A stretch of DNA of 54,113 bases from Chara braunii (taxonomy: Eukaryota > Streptophyta > Charophyceae > Charales > Characeae): assembly GCA_003427395.1 (NCBI GenBank), contig BFEA01000306.1:819779-873891 (forward strand), written 5' to 3'. Position 1 is the first letter of the stretch. Every line of letters begins with the position of its first letter. The translations under genes were made by a program, and so were the position numbers. The notes below the pieces were generated by a model. The model had not been told where the DNA came from and did not search any database. It saw nothing but the letters and a program-made list of their open reading frames with translations. Of this stretch, positions 10,978 through 21,638 are shown in pieces.

Positions 10978-11396
10978 GAGGACCTGCCAGTCCCTACTTG
11001 TGGCAGTCCCTACTGAGGGCCAACTCACTCACTCGCTCTCACTCCTTATGTCCTATCCTCCCTCCTTTTTCTTTTCTCTTTCTTTCTTTTTTTAGCATGC
11101 CAAGTGTCAAGTAGCCGTTAAGGCCTTTTTCTTGGCCCTCCCTCTTAGTTTTGGCCCTCCCTATGCCAATGCTCATAATAATGGCTTCCTCATGCCCATG
11201 GGAGCTCCTTTTACCTTTTATCTCTCTCACACAGTGACCCCTCATACTCCGATTTTCCCTCTGGAGTCTATTTTTCACTCACTCCATTTTCTTACTTTTT
11301 CTTTTCCTTTTGGTCTTCCCATTTACTCGCACTAGTGGTGCTAATATTCTTGGTCGTCAAGATCTTGATCTTGACGGTACACCTTGTTTTAATTAT
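10978..11396. repeat. Diverged dispersed repeat, copy B
   Basis: Second copy of the repeat at 9638-10140, in the same orientation and about 80 bp shorter. The strongest shared block is GGTGCTAATATT followed by GATCTTGATCT.GACGGT (11339-11380 against 10081-10125). Confidence 0.7.
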
Positions 11397-11484
11397 TTCT
11401 CCTCATGTTGCTCCTCAATCCTTCTTGAGACCTTCTCATGTCCCCGCCACTTGTCCCGTGCTAATCCTTAGACTTGTTCCGTTT

Positions 11485-11763
11485 GGTGGTCCCCAACACT
11501 TTGTCCCGCTGGTGGTCCCCAACACTTTGTCCCGTCGATGGTCCCCGACGCTTTGTCCCGTTGGTGGTCCCCAACACTTTGTCCCGTCGGTAGACCCCGA
11601 CACTTTGTCCCGTCGGTGGTCCCCGACATTGTCCCATCAGTGGTCCCCAACACTTTGTCCCGTAGGTGGCCCCCGACACCTTGTCCCGTCGGTGGTCCCT
11701 TAACACTGTCCCTTCGGTGGTCCCCGACATATGTCCCGTCGGTGGCCCCCAGCACTTTGTCCT
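11485..11763. repeat. 26-bp minisatellite, about 11 copies
   Basis: Units of GGTGGTCCCCAACACTTTG followed by TCCCGTC, at strict 26-bp intervals at the start (11485, 11511, 11537, 11563) and with 2-4 bp deletions in later copies. The array lies about 90 bp downstream of the dispersed repeat copy B. As 26 is not a multiple of three, the encoded peptides cycle through frames, and the long frames on both strands here are artefacts. Confidence 0.93.
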
Positions 11764-12601
11764 GCGGCCACCAAGGCCGTCCACCTTCCGACTTCAATAT
11801 TCTTTTGCCATCTGCCGCGCCCTGCGTCCTTGGTTCATGGCCCCTCGGGTTCTTGCTATACCGAATTCGAATAACCCTCCTTGCCCATACTATGCCCCTA
11901 TGCGCCCCTGTCCTGTTACTTGCTTGCCATTGCCGGGTCCTTCACACGGCAGTATTTAGCCCAGGGCATCAATCCTTCCTGCAGTCCCGTCCTAATCATT
12001 TGTCTTTTCAAATCTCTCTTGTTTCCTTTCTTTGGATTTCTCTGTCGTGCACAACTTGTCTATATACAGGCTCTCGACTGTCGGGACGTTATTCGGGACC
12101 CAAAGGTCCCGACATCGGTGCACTGGTCCGGATCCTGGTCTGGATTTGAGACACTTTGGGCAACAACCTGTTTTTCTTTTGGCGGCCCGGGGCGCTTCAT
12201 CATGTCCTCGGCCACCCACCAAAAAATAGGAGCCCATTTTTGTAGGCCTGCGAGCGGGATCGGGTAGGGACCAAAATTTTATTATGTGCTTGTCTTTTTT
12301 TTTTCCTTTTTTTTCCCTTTCTTTTCTTATCGTTTGAATGGGCTTTTTGTGTTTCGGCGACCCGTAAGTGGAAGCGGGCTGCGATTTCGAAGTCGTACGT
12401 CGGTGAGTTTGGCTGCCTCCCCTTCCCATACAACATTCGAATGGATGCACGCCCGGTACTGCCGCCATCACCCGGGGGAGGAAGAAGCAGGGAAACAAGG
12501 CGGGCACAATAGGCAAGGAGCAGACGTGTAGCAAGCACAGCAAGGCTATAAGCAGCCGCATCAATGGCAGCGCGAGGAGAGCAGCACGGAGGAGCGCACG
12601 C

Positions 12602-12603
<2 letters not shown>
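11764..12603. other. No gene seen
   Basis: No gene supported. There is a pyrimidine-rich run at 12290-12335. Open frames on both strands in 11990-12670 are long by chance and end in the CT microsatellite. Confidence 0.5.

Positions 12604-12648
<45 letters not shown>
12604..12648. repeat. (CT)n microsatellite
   Basis: Pure CT run of about 45 bases immediately before the first unit of the 372-bp satellite. A second CT run (13935-13956) marks the other end of that array. Confidence 0.95.
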
Positions 12649-12649
<1 letters not shown>

Positions 12650-12651
<2 letters not shown>

Positions 12652-13936
12652 ACTCGTAATAGTCCACACCTTACTGGTTCACGCGTGGGGAAGTTAGTGG
12701 GATGGGAAACGATAAGTTGGAGCGGACGTTGCGGCATAGGTGTGAGAGATTGCGTTACTCCCGCAAGTACGTCGTAGCATATTGCTCTTTGATAAAGAAC
12801 AACATTTCATTGGCTGCTTGTAGGGTGTGAGTGAAGCAGGAGGCGACGTGTGGACTCTGTGGAGCAGTATCAAGGACGAGAGAATGGTTAGTGTGGAGAC
12901 ACGCAGTGGGTTCATCGGCACCCGTGGGCAAAAAACCACAGTACCCATCCTTATCTCTTCACTGCTCATCGAAGCGTCCTTTCTGTGATATTTGCGGTGC
13001 GTGACAGGCCATTGATGAGTCGGACGGGACGAAACACGAGTAATAGTCCGCGCGTTACTGGTTCACACATGGGGGAGTTAGCGGGGTGGGAAACGACAAG
13101 TCGGAGCAGACATTGTTGAGTAAGTGTGAGAGAGTGTGTCACTCTCCCAAGTACGTAGTAGAGTATTAGTCTCTAATAAGAGACACATTGCATTGGCTGC
13201 TTGTAGCGTGTGAGCGAAGCAGGAGGCGAACAGTGGAGCAACGTTAGGGAAAATAATGGTTTGTGTGGAGACATGCAGCAGGTTCAACAACTTCCGTGGG
13301 TGAAAAACCACAATACCCATCCTTATCTCTTCATTGTTCATAGGAGCGTCCTTCTGTGACATTTGCGGTGCATGTCTGGCCACTGTTGAGTCTGACGGGA
13401 CGAAACACGAGTAATTGTTCGCACGTTACCGATTCATGCGTGGGGGAGTTAGTGGGATGGGAAATGGCAAGGCGGAGCAGACGTTGCGGGGTAGGTGTGA
13501 GAGAGTGCATCTCTCACAAGTACGTCGTAGCATATTAGTCTTTGATAAGAGAAACATTTCATTGGTTGTCTGTAGGGTGTGAGCGAAGCAGGAGGTGGCT
13601 TGTGGAGCAGCGTCAGGGAAGAGAGAATGGTTTGTGTGGAGACACGCAACGGGTTCAGCAACTACCGTGGGTGAAAAACCACAATACCCCTCCTTATCTC
13701 TTCTCTGTTGACCAGAGTGTCCTTCTATGACATTTGCATTGAGTGTCTAGCCACTGATGAGTCCGACGGAACGAAACACGCGTAATAGTCCGCGCATTAC
13801 TGGTTCACGAGTGGGGGAGTCAGTGGGATGGGAAACGACAAGTCTGAGCGAACGTTGCGGCGTAGGTGTGAGACATTGTGTCACGCTCGCACATACGTCG
13901 TAGCGTACTAGTCTTTGATAAGGAAAACATTTCAAT
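12650..13936. repeat. 372-bp satellite, 3.4 copies
   Basis: Units begin CACGAGTAATAGTCCGCGCGTTACTGG (variants) at 12650, 13035, 13405 and 13777, giving periods of 385, 370 and 372 bp. The fourth copy stops after about 160 bp, where a CT run begins. Each unit contains GAAACATTTCATTGG, GTGGAGACACGCA and AAAACCACAATACCC blocks. The antisense frames repeat similar peptides of about 90-100 residues, but no frame spans a unit junction and none resembles a known domain. Confidence 0.93.
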
Positions 13937-16130
13937 CTCTCTCTCTCTCTCTCTCTTCGTTTCGTTGTCATGGTCTTCCTCATACACTATCGTTCTCGTC
14001 ATTTTCTCCTGTCGTCATTGTTGTTTCCTCATCATCATCATTTCCTCATTGACGTCCTCATCATCGTTATCTCGTCCTCCTCCTCCTCTCTCTCTCTCCC
14101 CCCCCCCCCCCCCCCCCCCCCCCNNNNNNNNNNNNNNNNNNNNCCTCCTCGTTGTTTCCTCATCGTTTCCCTGTCGTTACATCGTCATGGTCTTCTTCCT
14201 CCTTTCTCCTCCTCCTTCCGCCTCCTTCCGCCTCCTCGACAACTTCTTCTTTCTCCTGCCCCTCCTCCTCCTCCTCCTGGACCACGTCTTTGTCCTCCTC
14301 CTACTCCTCCACATCTTTCTCCTCCCCCTCCTCCCGATCGTCCTCCACGTCTTCCTTCTCCTTGTCCTCCTCCTTGTCTTCTTTGTCCACCCTCCTCTCG
14401 TCTTCTTTGTTCTCGTCCTCGTCCTTGTCCTCCTTGTCTTCTTTGTCCTCATCCTCCTCCTCATCTTCGTCCTCCTCTTCTTCGTCATCCTCCCCCTCCT
14501 CCTCCTCCTCTTCGTCTTTCTCCCGCTCCTCCACGTCTTCTTCCTCCTCCTCCACGTCCTTTTCCTTCTCCTCCTCCTCGCCTAGGTCCTCGTCATCTAC
14601 TTGTTGTAACCTCCTGCCCCCCACTTCTGCCCATAATGTCGCACCTTTTTTTTTTTCCCCCCGCGCCTTGGTCGTCGTTCTCTTCGTGCTCCCCGTCAAT
14701 ACCATCAGCTTCGTCTTCGTCCTCCTCTTTGCCCTCCCCACCCTTGTCCTCGTCTTCGTCCTCCTCCTGGACGTCTTCGTCCTCCGCCCACTCCTTCTCC
14801 ACGTCTCTTCGTCCTCGTCCTCGCCCTCCTACACATCTTCGTCCTTCTCCCCCTCCTCCTCCTCCTCGCCTTGGTCCTTGTCATTTACTTGTAACCTCCC
14901 AACCCTCACTTCTGCCCGTGCCATGTGGCGTCCTCCCCGATCTTGGTCGTCGTTCTCATCGTGCTCCCCATCAATATCATCAACTTCTTCATCTTCATCC
15001 TCCTCCTCTTCGTCCCCCTCCCCTCGTCCTCCTCGTCTTCTTCTTCCTCCTCGACGTCTTTGTCCTCCTCCTACGCCTCCTCATATTCGTCCTCCTCCCC
15101 ATCCTCATCCTCCTCATCTTCTTCGTCCTCCCCCTCGTTCGCCTCCTCGTCTTCATCCTCCTCGTCCTCCTCGTCTTCGTCTCCGCCTCGTCCTCCTCGT
15201 CTTTATCCTCCTCATCTTCGTCCTCCTCCCCCATGTCTTCGTCCTTCTCCCCCTCCTCCTCGCCTTCGTCCTTTTCAACTACCTGCTGTTAACCTCCCAC
15301 CCCCGCTTCTACCCGTGCTACATGGCGCCATTTTTTTTTTCTTTCAAGGATGTTTGTCGTCGTTCTTCTCGTGCTCCCTGTCAATATCATCAGCTTTGCC
15401 TTCATCGTCGTCCTCCTCCTCCTCGTCGCCCTCCTCCCCCTCTTCCTCCTCGGCTTCATCCTCCTCGACGTCTGCGTCCTCCTCTCGCTGGTCCTCCACA
15501 TCTTCCTCCTCCCCATCCTCCACGTCTTCATCCTTCTCCACTCCCCCTACTCCACCTTCTCCCCCTCCTCCCCCTCCTTCACCTATTCATCCTCGTTCTC
15601 CCACTCATCCTCCTCCACATTTTTGTCCTTCTCCCCCTGTCCTCCACGTCTTCGTCCTTCTCCTCTCCCCCTCCTCCACCTATTCATCCTCCTCCCGCTC
15701 GTCCTTCTTCTCCACGTCTTTGTCCTTTTCCCCCTCCTCCTCCTCGACTTGGTCCTCGCCATATTCTTGCTTTGACTTTCCCAACACCGATCTTGCCCAT
15801 GCTACATGACACCTTATTTGTCTCCCCCCCCCCCCCCTCCCCCCCGATCTCGCTCCTCTTCTCCCCATCATCATGATCAGCTGTCAATGTCTTTGTCCCA
15901 TTCTACCTCCTCCTCCTCCTCCTCCTCGTTTTGATCCTCGTCGTCCACTTCTCTACGAAACCCCCCCCCTCCCCCCCCCTTTGCTTCTTTTCGCTCTTCC
16001 TCGTCCATCTTCTTCGTCATCCTTCTTCATCCATCGTCCTCGTCCTCCCTCCTCCTCATCGGCCTCCACTTCTACTTTTCCACCTCGTTGTCCTCCTCCC
16101 CCCCGACTGAAGACTGCCACTTATACTCCA
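13937..16130. repeat. 2.2-kb pyrimidine-rich block with higher-order repeats and an assembly gap
   Basis: The plus strand is almost wholly C/T, made of CTC, CTT and CGTCCTC triplets. It includes a poly(C) of 23 or more followed by 20 Ns (14124-14143). A higher-order unit is visible. A marker block, roughly CGCCTTGGTCCTCGTCATCTAC followed by AACCTCC and TTCTGCCC, recurs near 14577, 14867, 15257 and 15744. It is followed each time by GTCGTTCTC.TCGTGCTCCC.TCAATA.CATCA or a decayed form. The spacing grows (about 290, 390, 487 bp) because the triplet runs between markers differ in length. Long frames on both strands (Ser/Pro-rich or Asp/Glu-rich) come from the triplet periodicity. Confidence 0.85.
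14124..14143. other. Assembly gap (20 N)
   Basis: Twenty undetermined bases follow a homopolymer C run inside the pyrimidine block; the true length here is unknown. Confidence 0.99.
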
Positions 16131-16659
16131 CCTCCTTTCTACCCCACCCTTGCTACTCTCTTGCCGCCCTTTTCTGGTTTGCTAATTAACTTACGATTCG
16201 TTTTCAGCTTTTGAAGTTCGAACTCGCAGTCTGCAGTTGTGGTGCTATTGTCGTTGGTAGATCAAAGTTTGTCTTTTATGATCTACCATGTCGGTAGACT
16301 CAGTACATTAGTAGAGAACCCATAGTGCTTGTCCAATCAATGAATCTGCAATGAACCCAATCAGGAGATGTTCGTCAATGTCGAGATACACAATGTCTAA
16401 GCGCAAAATCAATGCCACCAAAATCGTACATGGAACCATACTTGTCATTTAAGTATCTCAATGTCTCCTAACCAGAGAAGAAGATAAGGGGAGGGAGATG
16501 AGGCTTGGGGTGGAAGAGAGAGTATCCATCATCACTGTCGCCAAAGCTCCCTCGCAAGCCCACTTCCTTTCTAGGCACCTCCCCCCTCGCCACGCCAGCA
16601 AACAGTCTTCCTTGACAAGACCTGACAATAAGCAGATTCCAGCATGTCGCCCATCCCCC

Positions 16660-17530
16660 AACCACGTCAACAATCAGCCTAGGAGGATGGCGCCGGCTTC
16701 TCTCTGAAGACATACAACAAAGCGCCACGTCGACTTGATCGCAATCAGGTAACCTTCCCTCTCTCAATCAACCATTCTCACGGCCCTGATCCTCCTCCTC
16801 CTCCCCCGTACTCCATCAATCTCGTAATCAGTGTGGCAAGAGCCACGTCAGCATAAACAAGTGCTCAACTGGCGCCGTAATCAGAGAATGGCGCCATCAT
16901 AAAGCTTTGGCAATCTTGCATTGTCGCACAGGCGTTGAGCCAGCGTCAAGCAGCAAGTGCAAGACTGAATGTCGTCCAGCAGGGCTGGGTCAACCTTATG
17001 TTCACTAACATTGACCAGCCTCTAGTCTCTCGGACGATGGCCCAGATCGTCTGTTAGCCAATGGCCTCGATCTCGTACAATTGCAGATTTCCACTTGGTC
17101 TTGATTCCTTCCGGATACCTGTAGACAGCGTCAAGCAGAAAGTGCAAGACTGAATGTCGTCCAGCAGGGCTGGGTCAACCTTATGTTCACTAATGTTGAC
17201 CATCCTCTGGTCTCTCGGACGATGGCCCAGATCGTCTGTTAGCCAATGGCCTCGATCTTGTACAATTGCAGATTTCCACTTGGTCTTGATTCCTTCCGGA
17301 TACCTCAGACAACCGAAGGTGTGTGTCTCATCTACGACCAAGGCTAGATTCATGTTGACTTTGACTCGTGGGCCTGAATTCACGAGCTGAGGTTGACTGT
17401 CGACTTTCCCAAGGTCAACTATCTCTGAAGGCCAGTTTTGGCCTTGCCTTCGCTACCCCACAGCAGCAGGCCTTCGGGCAGGCATTTTCATGACTTGGGC
17501 GTGACCTTTGACCCCCATTTCGCGCCTTTG
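16660..17530 (+). repeat. LTR-like fragment related to 31480-32100 (opposite strand)
   Basis: The ordered words CCACGTCAGCA, CCAGCGTCAAGC, TGACCAGCCTCT, GTCTCTC, ACTTGG, GGATAC.TG and TTGACTCGTGGGCCT.GA are shared with the reverse complement of 31480-32100. Several also occur in the same order in the element 1 LTRs (for example the TTCCTTC[C/T]GG block followed by GGTACCT and TTGACTT). I read both as diverged solo LTRs of one superfamily. Ends and target duplications were not found. Confidence 0.45.
16941..17305. repeat. 185-bp tandem duplication
   Basis: CAGCGTCAAGCAG starts at 16941 and 17126. The two 180-base copies end at GGATACCT (17120, 17305) and are separated by GTAGA. They differ at only a few positions, so the duplication is recent compared with the LTR-like fragment that contains it. 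Confidence 0.92.
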
Positions 17531-17570
17531 ACAGCCCACAGCTGGTGCATATTTGAGCTGAGTCGTTGCA

Positions 17571-17637
17571 AATCAATCAATCAATCAAGTGATCAATCAA
17601 TCAATTGCTCGATCCCTGTATGAACACGAGGATCGAT

Positions 17638-17668
<31 letters not shown>

Positions 17669-17780
17669 CCGATTAATTGATTGATGGATCGATTGATTGA
17701 TTGATTGACTTATTAATTGATTAATTGATTGATTAATTGATTGATTGATCAATTGATTGATCAATCGATCGATTGATCGG
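17571..17780. repeat. (GATT)n tetranucleotide array with inverted flank
   Basis: 17571-17615 is an AATC/CAAT run (the reverse complement of the main motif). 17633-17780 is (GATT)n with GATC and TTAA interruptions, so the stretch can fold on itself. The same tetranucleotide recurs at 53763-53800 next to a primer-binding site. Confidence 0.9.
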
Positions 17781-18161
17781 TGTCGTTGATCTCAACCATG
17801 GTTCTCTTAGCTTGCATTTCGACCCCATGGGCGTGGAGAAATACATCAAATTTTCTATTTGAAGTTCTATTACGATTGGACGACATGTCATGATTCGAAC
17901 TTCTGCTGCAATTCATTTCAACCCCATGGGGGGTGGGGAAATGCTGTCAATTTTTTGGCTGATTAATTGTCGAGCTTAATTTATTGATAGAGGGAGACAG
18001 AGAGACAGAAAGACAGGGAGAGAGAGACAGGCACAGACTCAGACAACATTCAATTTGATTCTCGTGTTGTTTGATTGGGTGGTTCTCATTGTCCGCAGGA
18101 TTCCTAAAGGAGGTGCAGGCGCCATTAAGCAGCATTTCGCGCAGCTCAAGCCTGTGGGCGC
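17781..18161. other. No gene; GACAGA-rich run
   Basis: 17990-18035 is a degenerate GAGACAGA purine run similar to 20838-20909. Two near-identical words (CATTTCGACCCCATGGG and CATTTCAACCCCATGGG) lie at 17814 and 17911. No coding signal before the BED finger. Confidence 0.5.
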
Positions 18162-18471
18162 TGCGGACAAGGCAACCACAGATGGAAGTGCAGGTACTGC
18201 AAACATGACTTCCTCGACATGGTGAATTGTTGCACAAAGCACTTCATGTCTACGACAAAGAGGCCAAGATGTAACATGGTGAGGGTGAGCGGTAGACTGT
18301 CGACGGAGGAGAAAGGGGAGAGAGTTGGGCCAACTTGAGGCCATTGCTCTGGCCTTAGGAAAGCGGCAAGCTCATGACGATGTTGACGAATTTGACGACT
18401 GTCGTTCACAAGAGAGGGGGTGTGGACGAGCAGGCTGTGCGGGAGGAAAACAAGTGCAATAGCCCAATCTA
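18162..18471 (+). pseudogene. hAT transposase fragment, BED-type zinc finger and linker
   Basis: The frame from 18162 reads through ...RWKCRYCKHDF... with the Cys pair at 18189-18200, then TKHF with its His at 18240-18242, and a further Cys at 18269-18271. This is the layout of a BED zinc finger, the DNA-binding module at the N-terminus of hAT transposases. A basic linker follows, and 18397-18471 is a 75-base piece repeated almost exactly at 19681-19757. No start codon in frame is visible and the frame closes at TAG soon after, so this is a remnant. Its partner, the transposase core, lies on the same strand at 19790-20760, separated by about 1.1 kb that looks inserted. Confidence 0.6.
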
Positions 18472-19560
18472 AGAGGGCCTTTACCGATGTAGGCCTCAGG
18501 CCTTGTAAAAGTAAAGCAGTGTGGGCCTTGCAAAAGTAAAGCAACGTGAAAAGGTATCTCGCCAGAGCTCATAAACGTGAAAGCAGGTCAAAAGTCAGGT
18601 TCTCTATCAACGGGCACATCCAAATCTAAAGCAAAGGGGCATTATCAAGAGACTTACCTGTTCACTCGAAGGTGTGCATGTCATGTCTGTTTGGGTAAGG
18701 GTGTGTCTGTACGTACAGACAGTGTACCTGTTCGTGCAAAGGAAAGTGTCTGTTCAGGCAATGAATGTGTCTCTTCGTCTAGAGTTGTGCCTATTCGAAA
18801 GTAAAGTCAATAAGTACAGTCCCAGTTATGGTCTAAGTCAAGGGGTCAGTCCAGATCCAGACTTTCAAGTCCAAATTCAGGCCGAAGTGCCTCAGCAGCA
18901 GTTGAACTTCATTGGGAATGCAATGCAGGGTCTGGGACAAAGGAAAGGCCGAATTGAGCCAATGCAGACCCAGCGAGGAGTGGCCAGGACTTGTGCGCTA
19001 CGTCAGTAGGAGCAGCGCTGGAGGAAGACGATGCGCTGAGTGAGGGAAGAAGCCTATACGCTGGAAGTGATGCAGCCATAGCTGCCCAACGAGTTAGTGT
19101 TAGTAGTAGAGGGTTAGTAGTAGACAACTATGAGTAGTATTTAGAGTAGATCCTCATGAATGAAGAGTGTGTATGCATCATAGGAGGAAGGGACCGAGGC
19201 AGAGAGTGTTCATTCAAGGTGTGGCTATGGAGGATACTTACCTAAGTTGAATGTGATCTGCAGAGGTGGCGCTGATGAGTAGTGACCACGTTGATGACTT
19301 TTAGACAATCTGCAGATGTAGCGCTGATGCATTGGAGTCATATTGATGAGTTGGCAAGAGATTTGTGTTGCGCTGATGAGCGTTGGACTCAGGGGAACTT
19401 TGAACACTTTGTAATCATATTTTTGATAATATAAGCTTGGAAACTCGGTTCTCATCTACCTTTGTCTATTGTGTGAGACTACTGATCATTATGTGCGAGT
19501 ATGATGCATGACATGTACACTCTTGCGTGAAATGGTCCCCAGGACCCATGCAAATCTATG
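18472..19560. other. Unassigned segment splitting the hAT remnant
   Basis: About 1.1 kb between two copies of a hAT linker. No domain was recognised. It contains GGCCT..GTAAAAGTAAAGCA twice (18487-18540) and a GCGCTGATGAG word three times (19269-19381). An insertion into the transposon, or a duplication with loss, are both possible. Confidence 0.4.
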
Positions 19561-19880
19561 CAGCCAAACAGCATGCGTTCATCCAACGGCCGGGTGTGGC
19601 AAACCACGCTCGAAGAGGGTGAAAAAATCGTGTCAAAGAACGAAGAAGCCCCACGGTCAATTGATGATTGGTTTGTGTTTGACGATTGTCGTTCACAAGA
19701 GAGGGGGCGTGGACGAGCAGGCTGTGCGGGAGGAAAACAAGTGCAATAGCCCAATCTCTACAGCCAAACAGCGTACGTTCATCCAACAGCCAGATGCGGC
19801 AAATCACGCTCGAAGAGGGTGGGAAAATCGTGTCAAAGAACGAAGCAGCCCAACGGTCAATTTATGATTGGTTGGTGTTT
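19561..19880. repeat. 200-bp tandem duplication within the hAT remnant
   Basis: CAGCCAAACAGC starts at 19561 and again at 19761. Each is followed by the block CATCCAACRGCC ... CTCGAAGAGGGTG ... TGATTGGTT. Between the two copies sits the 75-base linker also found at 18397-18471. The second copy leads into the transposase core. Confidence 0.85.
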
Positions 19881-20760
19881 GATCGAGTCCCATTCACTAT
19901 GGTGTGCAACAAATACTTCTTGCGGATGTTGCAAAAGGTTTGCGAAGCCGATCAGTCCTTCATCCCTGCGAATACAATGTGCAACGAACAAAGGACCTCA
20001 GCGACGCACTTGTGGCGCAGGGAGTCGCGTGGCAACAAAAATGATGGGCGAGCACAGGCTGCATGCTCCAACTAGATGGGTGGACTGATCGGCGAGGACG
20101 ACCACACTTGAATGTGATGGTCTCCTTTCTGACCGGTGTCGTTTTTTGAAAATCCCACTGCATATCGAGAAAGGGGAAAGGGTCAGAGTCAGTAATCGCT
20201 TCGGCAGCCCCAACCTTGTCCTTGCAGTCCGTCTGTGACTCATTTCATGGGGCTGCGGCCTGGTGGTCCCGACGTGCAATCTGGTAATTGGGGTGCCTGT
20301 GCAACTAGCGACCACATGTTACCTTGTGTTTGGTGTCGTGACTCGTGATCGACACCGGACCTTCAACATTATGTCGTAGTCAATGACCGAGGTTGGTGAG
20401 AAAGTTGTGGTCGGTGTATTCATGGACAATGAGGCCGTGGGTGCAAAAGAGCAGGCAGGCTGGTGGAGGCCACATTTCCCACCATCTTTCATGTATCGTG
20501 CGCAGCACATAGCTTGGACCTCATGCTGCACAACATCGGGCGGACAGATTGGGTGAACGAGGTTGTAGGAAAGGGCAATGACGTGGTGAAGTTAATGACC
20601 CACCATCTAGTATGTTACATCTTCTCCGTGCACTCCAACGGGAGGCAGTTGTTGCGACCCGCTCCATCGTGGTTTGTTACAAACTTTCATATGCTCAACC
20701 GTCTCAAACAGCAACAAAATGCACTTGTTGCCACAATCAGTCATGATGGGACTATCTGAA
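19790..20760 (+). pseudogene. hAT transposase core (DUF659 family), decayed
   Basis: Cut-and-paste DNA transposase remnant. Readable pieces in order: QITLEEGGKIVSKNEAA and ...DRVPFTMVCNKYF (19797-19925); LDGWTDRRGRPHLNVMVSF (20072-20128), where the Asp at 20075-20077 matches the first catalytic acid of the RNase H-like fold; VVVGVFMDNEAVGA (20408-20449), covering the second-acid region; and CAAHSLDLMLHNIG (20499-20540) followed by ...LLRPAPSWFVTNF. These match the order of the DUF659 and following segments of plant hAT transposases. The pieces lie in different frames with several stops, so it is inactive. The C-terminal hATC dimerisation domain was not recognised. I would expect about 600-700 residues in an intact member. 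Confidence 0.8.
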
Positions 20761-20837
20761 GAGGCCGCTGGTGACGCTACATCTGAATATGGCACAAGTG
20801 GTGACGAACGCCCTATCGGTGAAAATCGCTGAAAGGA

Positions 20838-20846
20838 GTGAGTGAG

Positions 20847-20877
<31 letters not shown>

Positions 20878-20909
20878 CAGAGAGAGAGACAGAGAGAGAG
20901 GGAGAGTAA
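20838..20909. repeat. (GAGACA)n / GA-rich microsatellite
   Basis: Starts with GAGT units, then GAGAGACAGA repeats about eight times, closing with GGGAGAG. Confidence 0.9.
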
Positions 20910-21254
20910 TTAGAGTTGACATTCACAATGAATGACAAAGAGACCTTTTAGGGATGTTTAGTATTTTATAAAAGGTTATGCGGACTTATTCCTAACTTCA
21001 TGTTGAGCTGTTTGCTAGACATGTGGTGTTCGCCGACATTTAACTTTCTTTGCAGAGTGCAGTTGTGTTATTTGCACGTCTTTCACAATGTAAGTTCAGT
21101 GAGCTTTCACAACATTTCCCACTCCCTTTTTCCCACATCCCCCATTCCCGCCAAGGCTTTTTTGGCGTTTTGGTGTCTTCAATGTGTTTGCAACTTTGCA
21201 ACTTCGCGTAGCACTTTGTATTTGGCGCCATTTGCACGAAGTTCTTTTTTTTTT

Positions 21255-21420
21255 TTTTTCATCCGGACATGTATACCTATCCGGACAGGGATTCGGACAG
21301 GTCATTCCGAACGTCCGGATTAACCAGAAACTACCGAAAAACCGGACATTCGGATCAAGCCGGGAATTCTGGTGTCCTTTGTCCGGACTTGTCCGGTTGG
21401 GTTGTCCGCCGCTGCCATGG
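21255..21420. promoter_or_regulatory. Cluster of CCGGACA-type short repeats
   Basis: After a T-run (21246-21260), the words CCGGACA, TCGGACA, GTCCGGAT, ACCGGACATTCGGAT, GTCCGGACTTGTCCGG and GTCCGCC occur about nine times in 160 bases in both orientations. hAT elements such as Ac carry subterminal clusters of a short motif bound by the BED finger, and this cluster lies 0.5 kb downstream of the hAT remnant. Assigning it as that element's subterminal region is inference; no terminal inverted repeat or 8-bp target duplication was identified. Confidence 0.4.
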
Positions 21421-21478
21421 CGATAACAGACCCGACCGTTATTTAACAGAGTCATAGCACAGTCTGCTATGCGTACAG

Positions 21479-21548
21479 TACAACACACACGCACACACAC
21501 ACACACACACACGCACAACCACACTGCAACACCCACACACACACAGTG
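21479..21548. repeat. (CA)n microsatellite
   Basis: CA run with a few G and AA interruptions, about 70 bases. Confidence 0.93.
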
Positions 21549-21638
21549 AAAAGGGAGCCGTAAGAACAAATAAAGGGGGTACCCCAAAGAAAGCCAACGT
21601 AAAGATAGTCAAGAAATGGATATAACGATTCTCTTTTG

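Noticed and set aside
11992-12669. 225-codon minus-strand open frame
   Set aside because: Begins in a CT microsatellite (Arg-Glu repeats) and has no domain.
12650-13936. CRISPR-like array
   Set aside because: Regular units are contiguous copies of 370-385 bp with no short repeat/spacer structure; this is a eukaryotic satellite. The 53-bp, 91-bp and 26-bp arrays were rejected for the same reason.
13970-15292. 440-codon Pro/Ser-rich open frame
   Set aside because: Same triplet artefact, and it reads through an N gap.
14152-15876. 574-codon open frame, Ser/Pro/Leu-rich, with overlapping long frames on both strands
   Set aside because: Produced by CTC/CTT triplet periodicity in a pyrimidine block; all frames are long at once and no domain is present.
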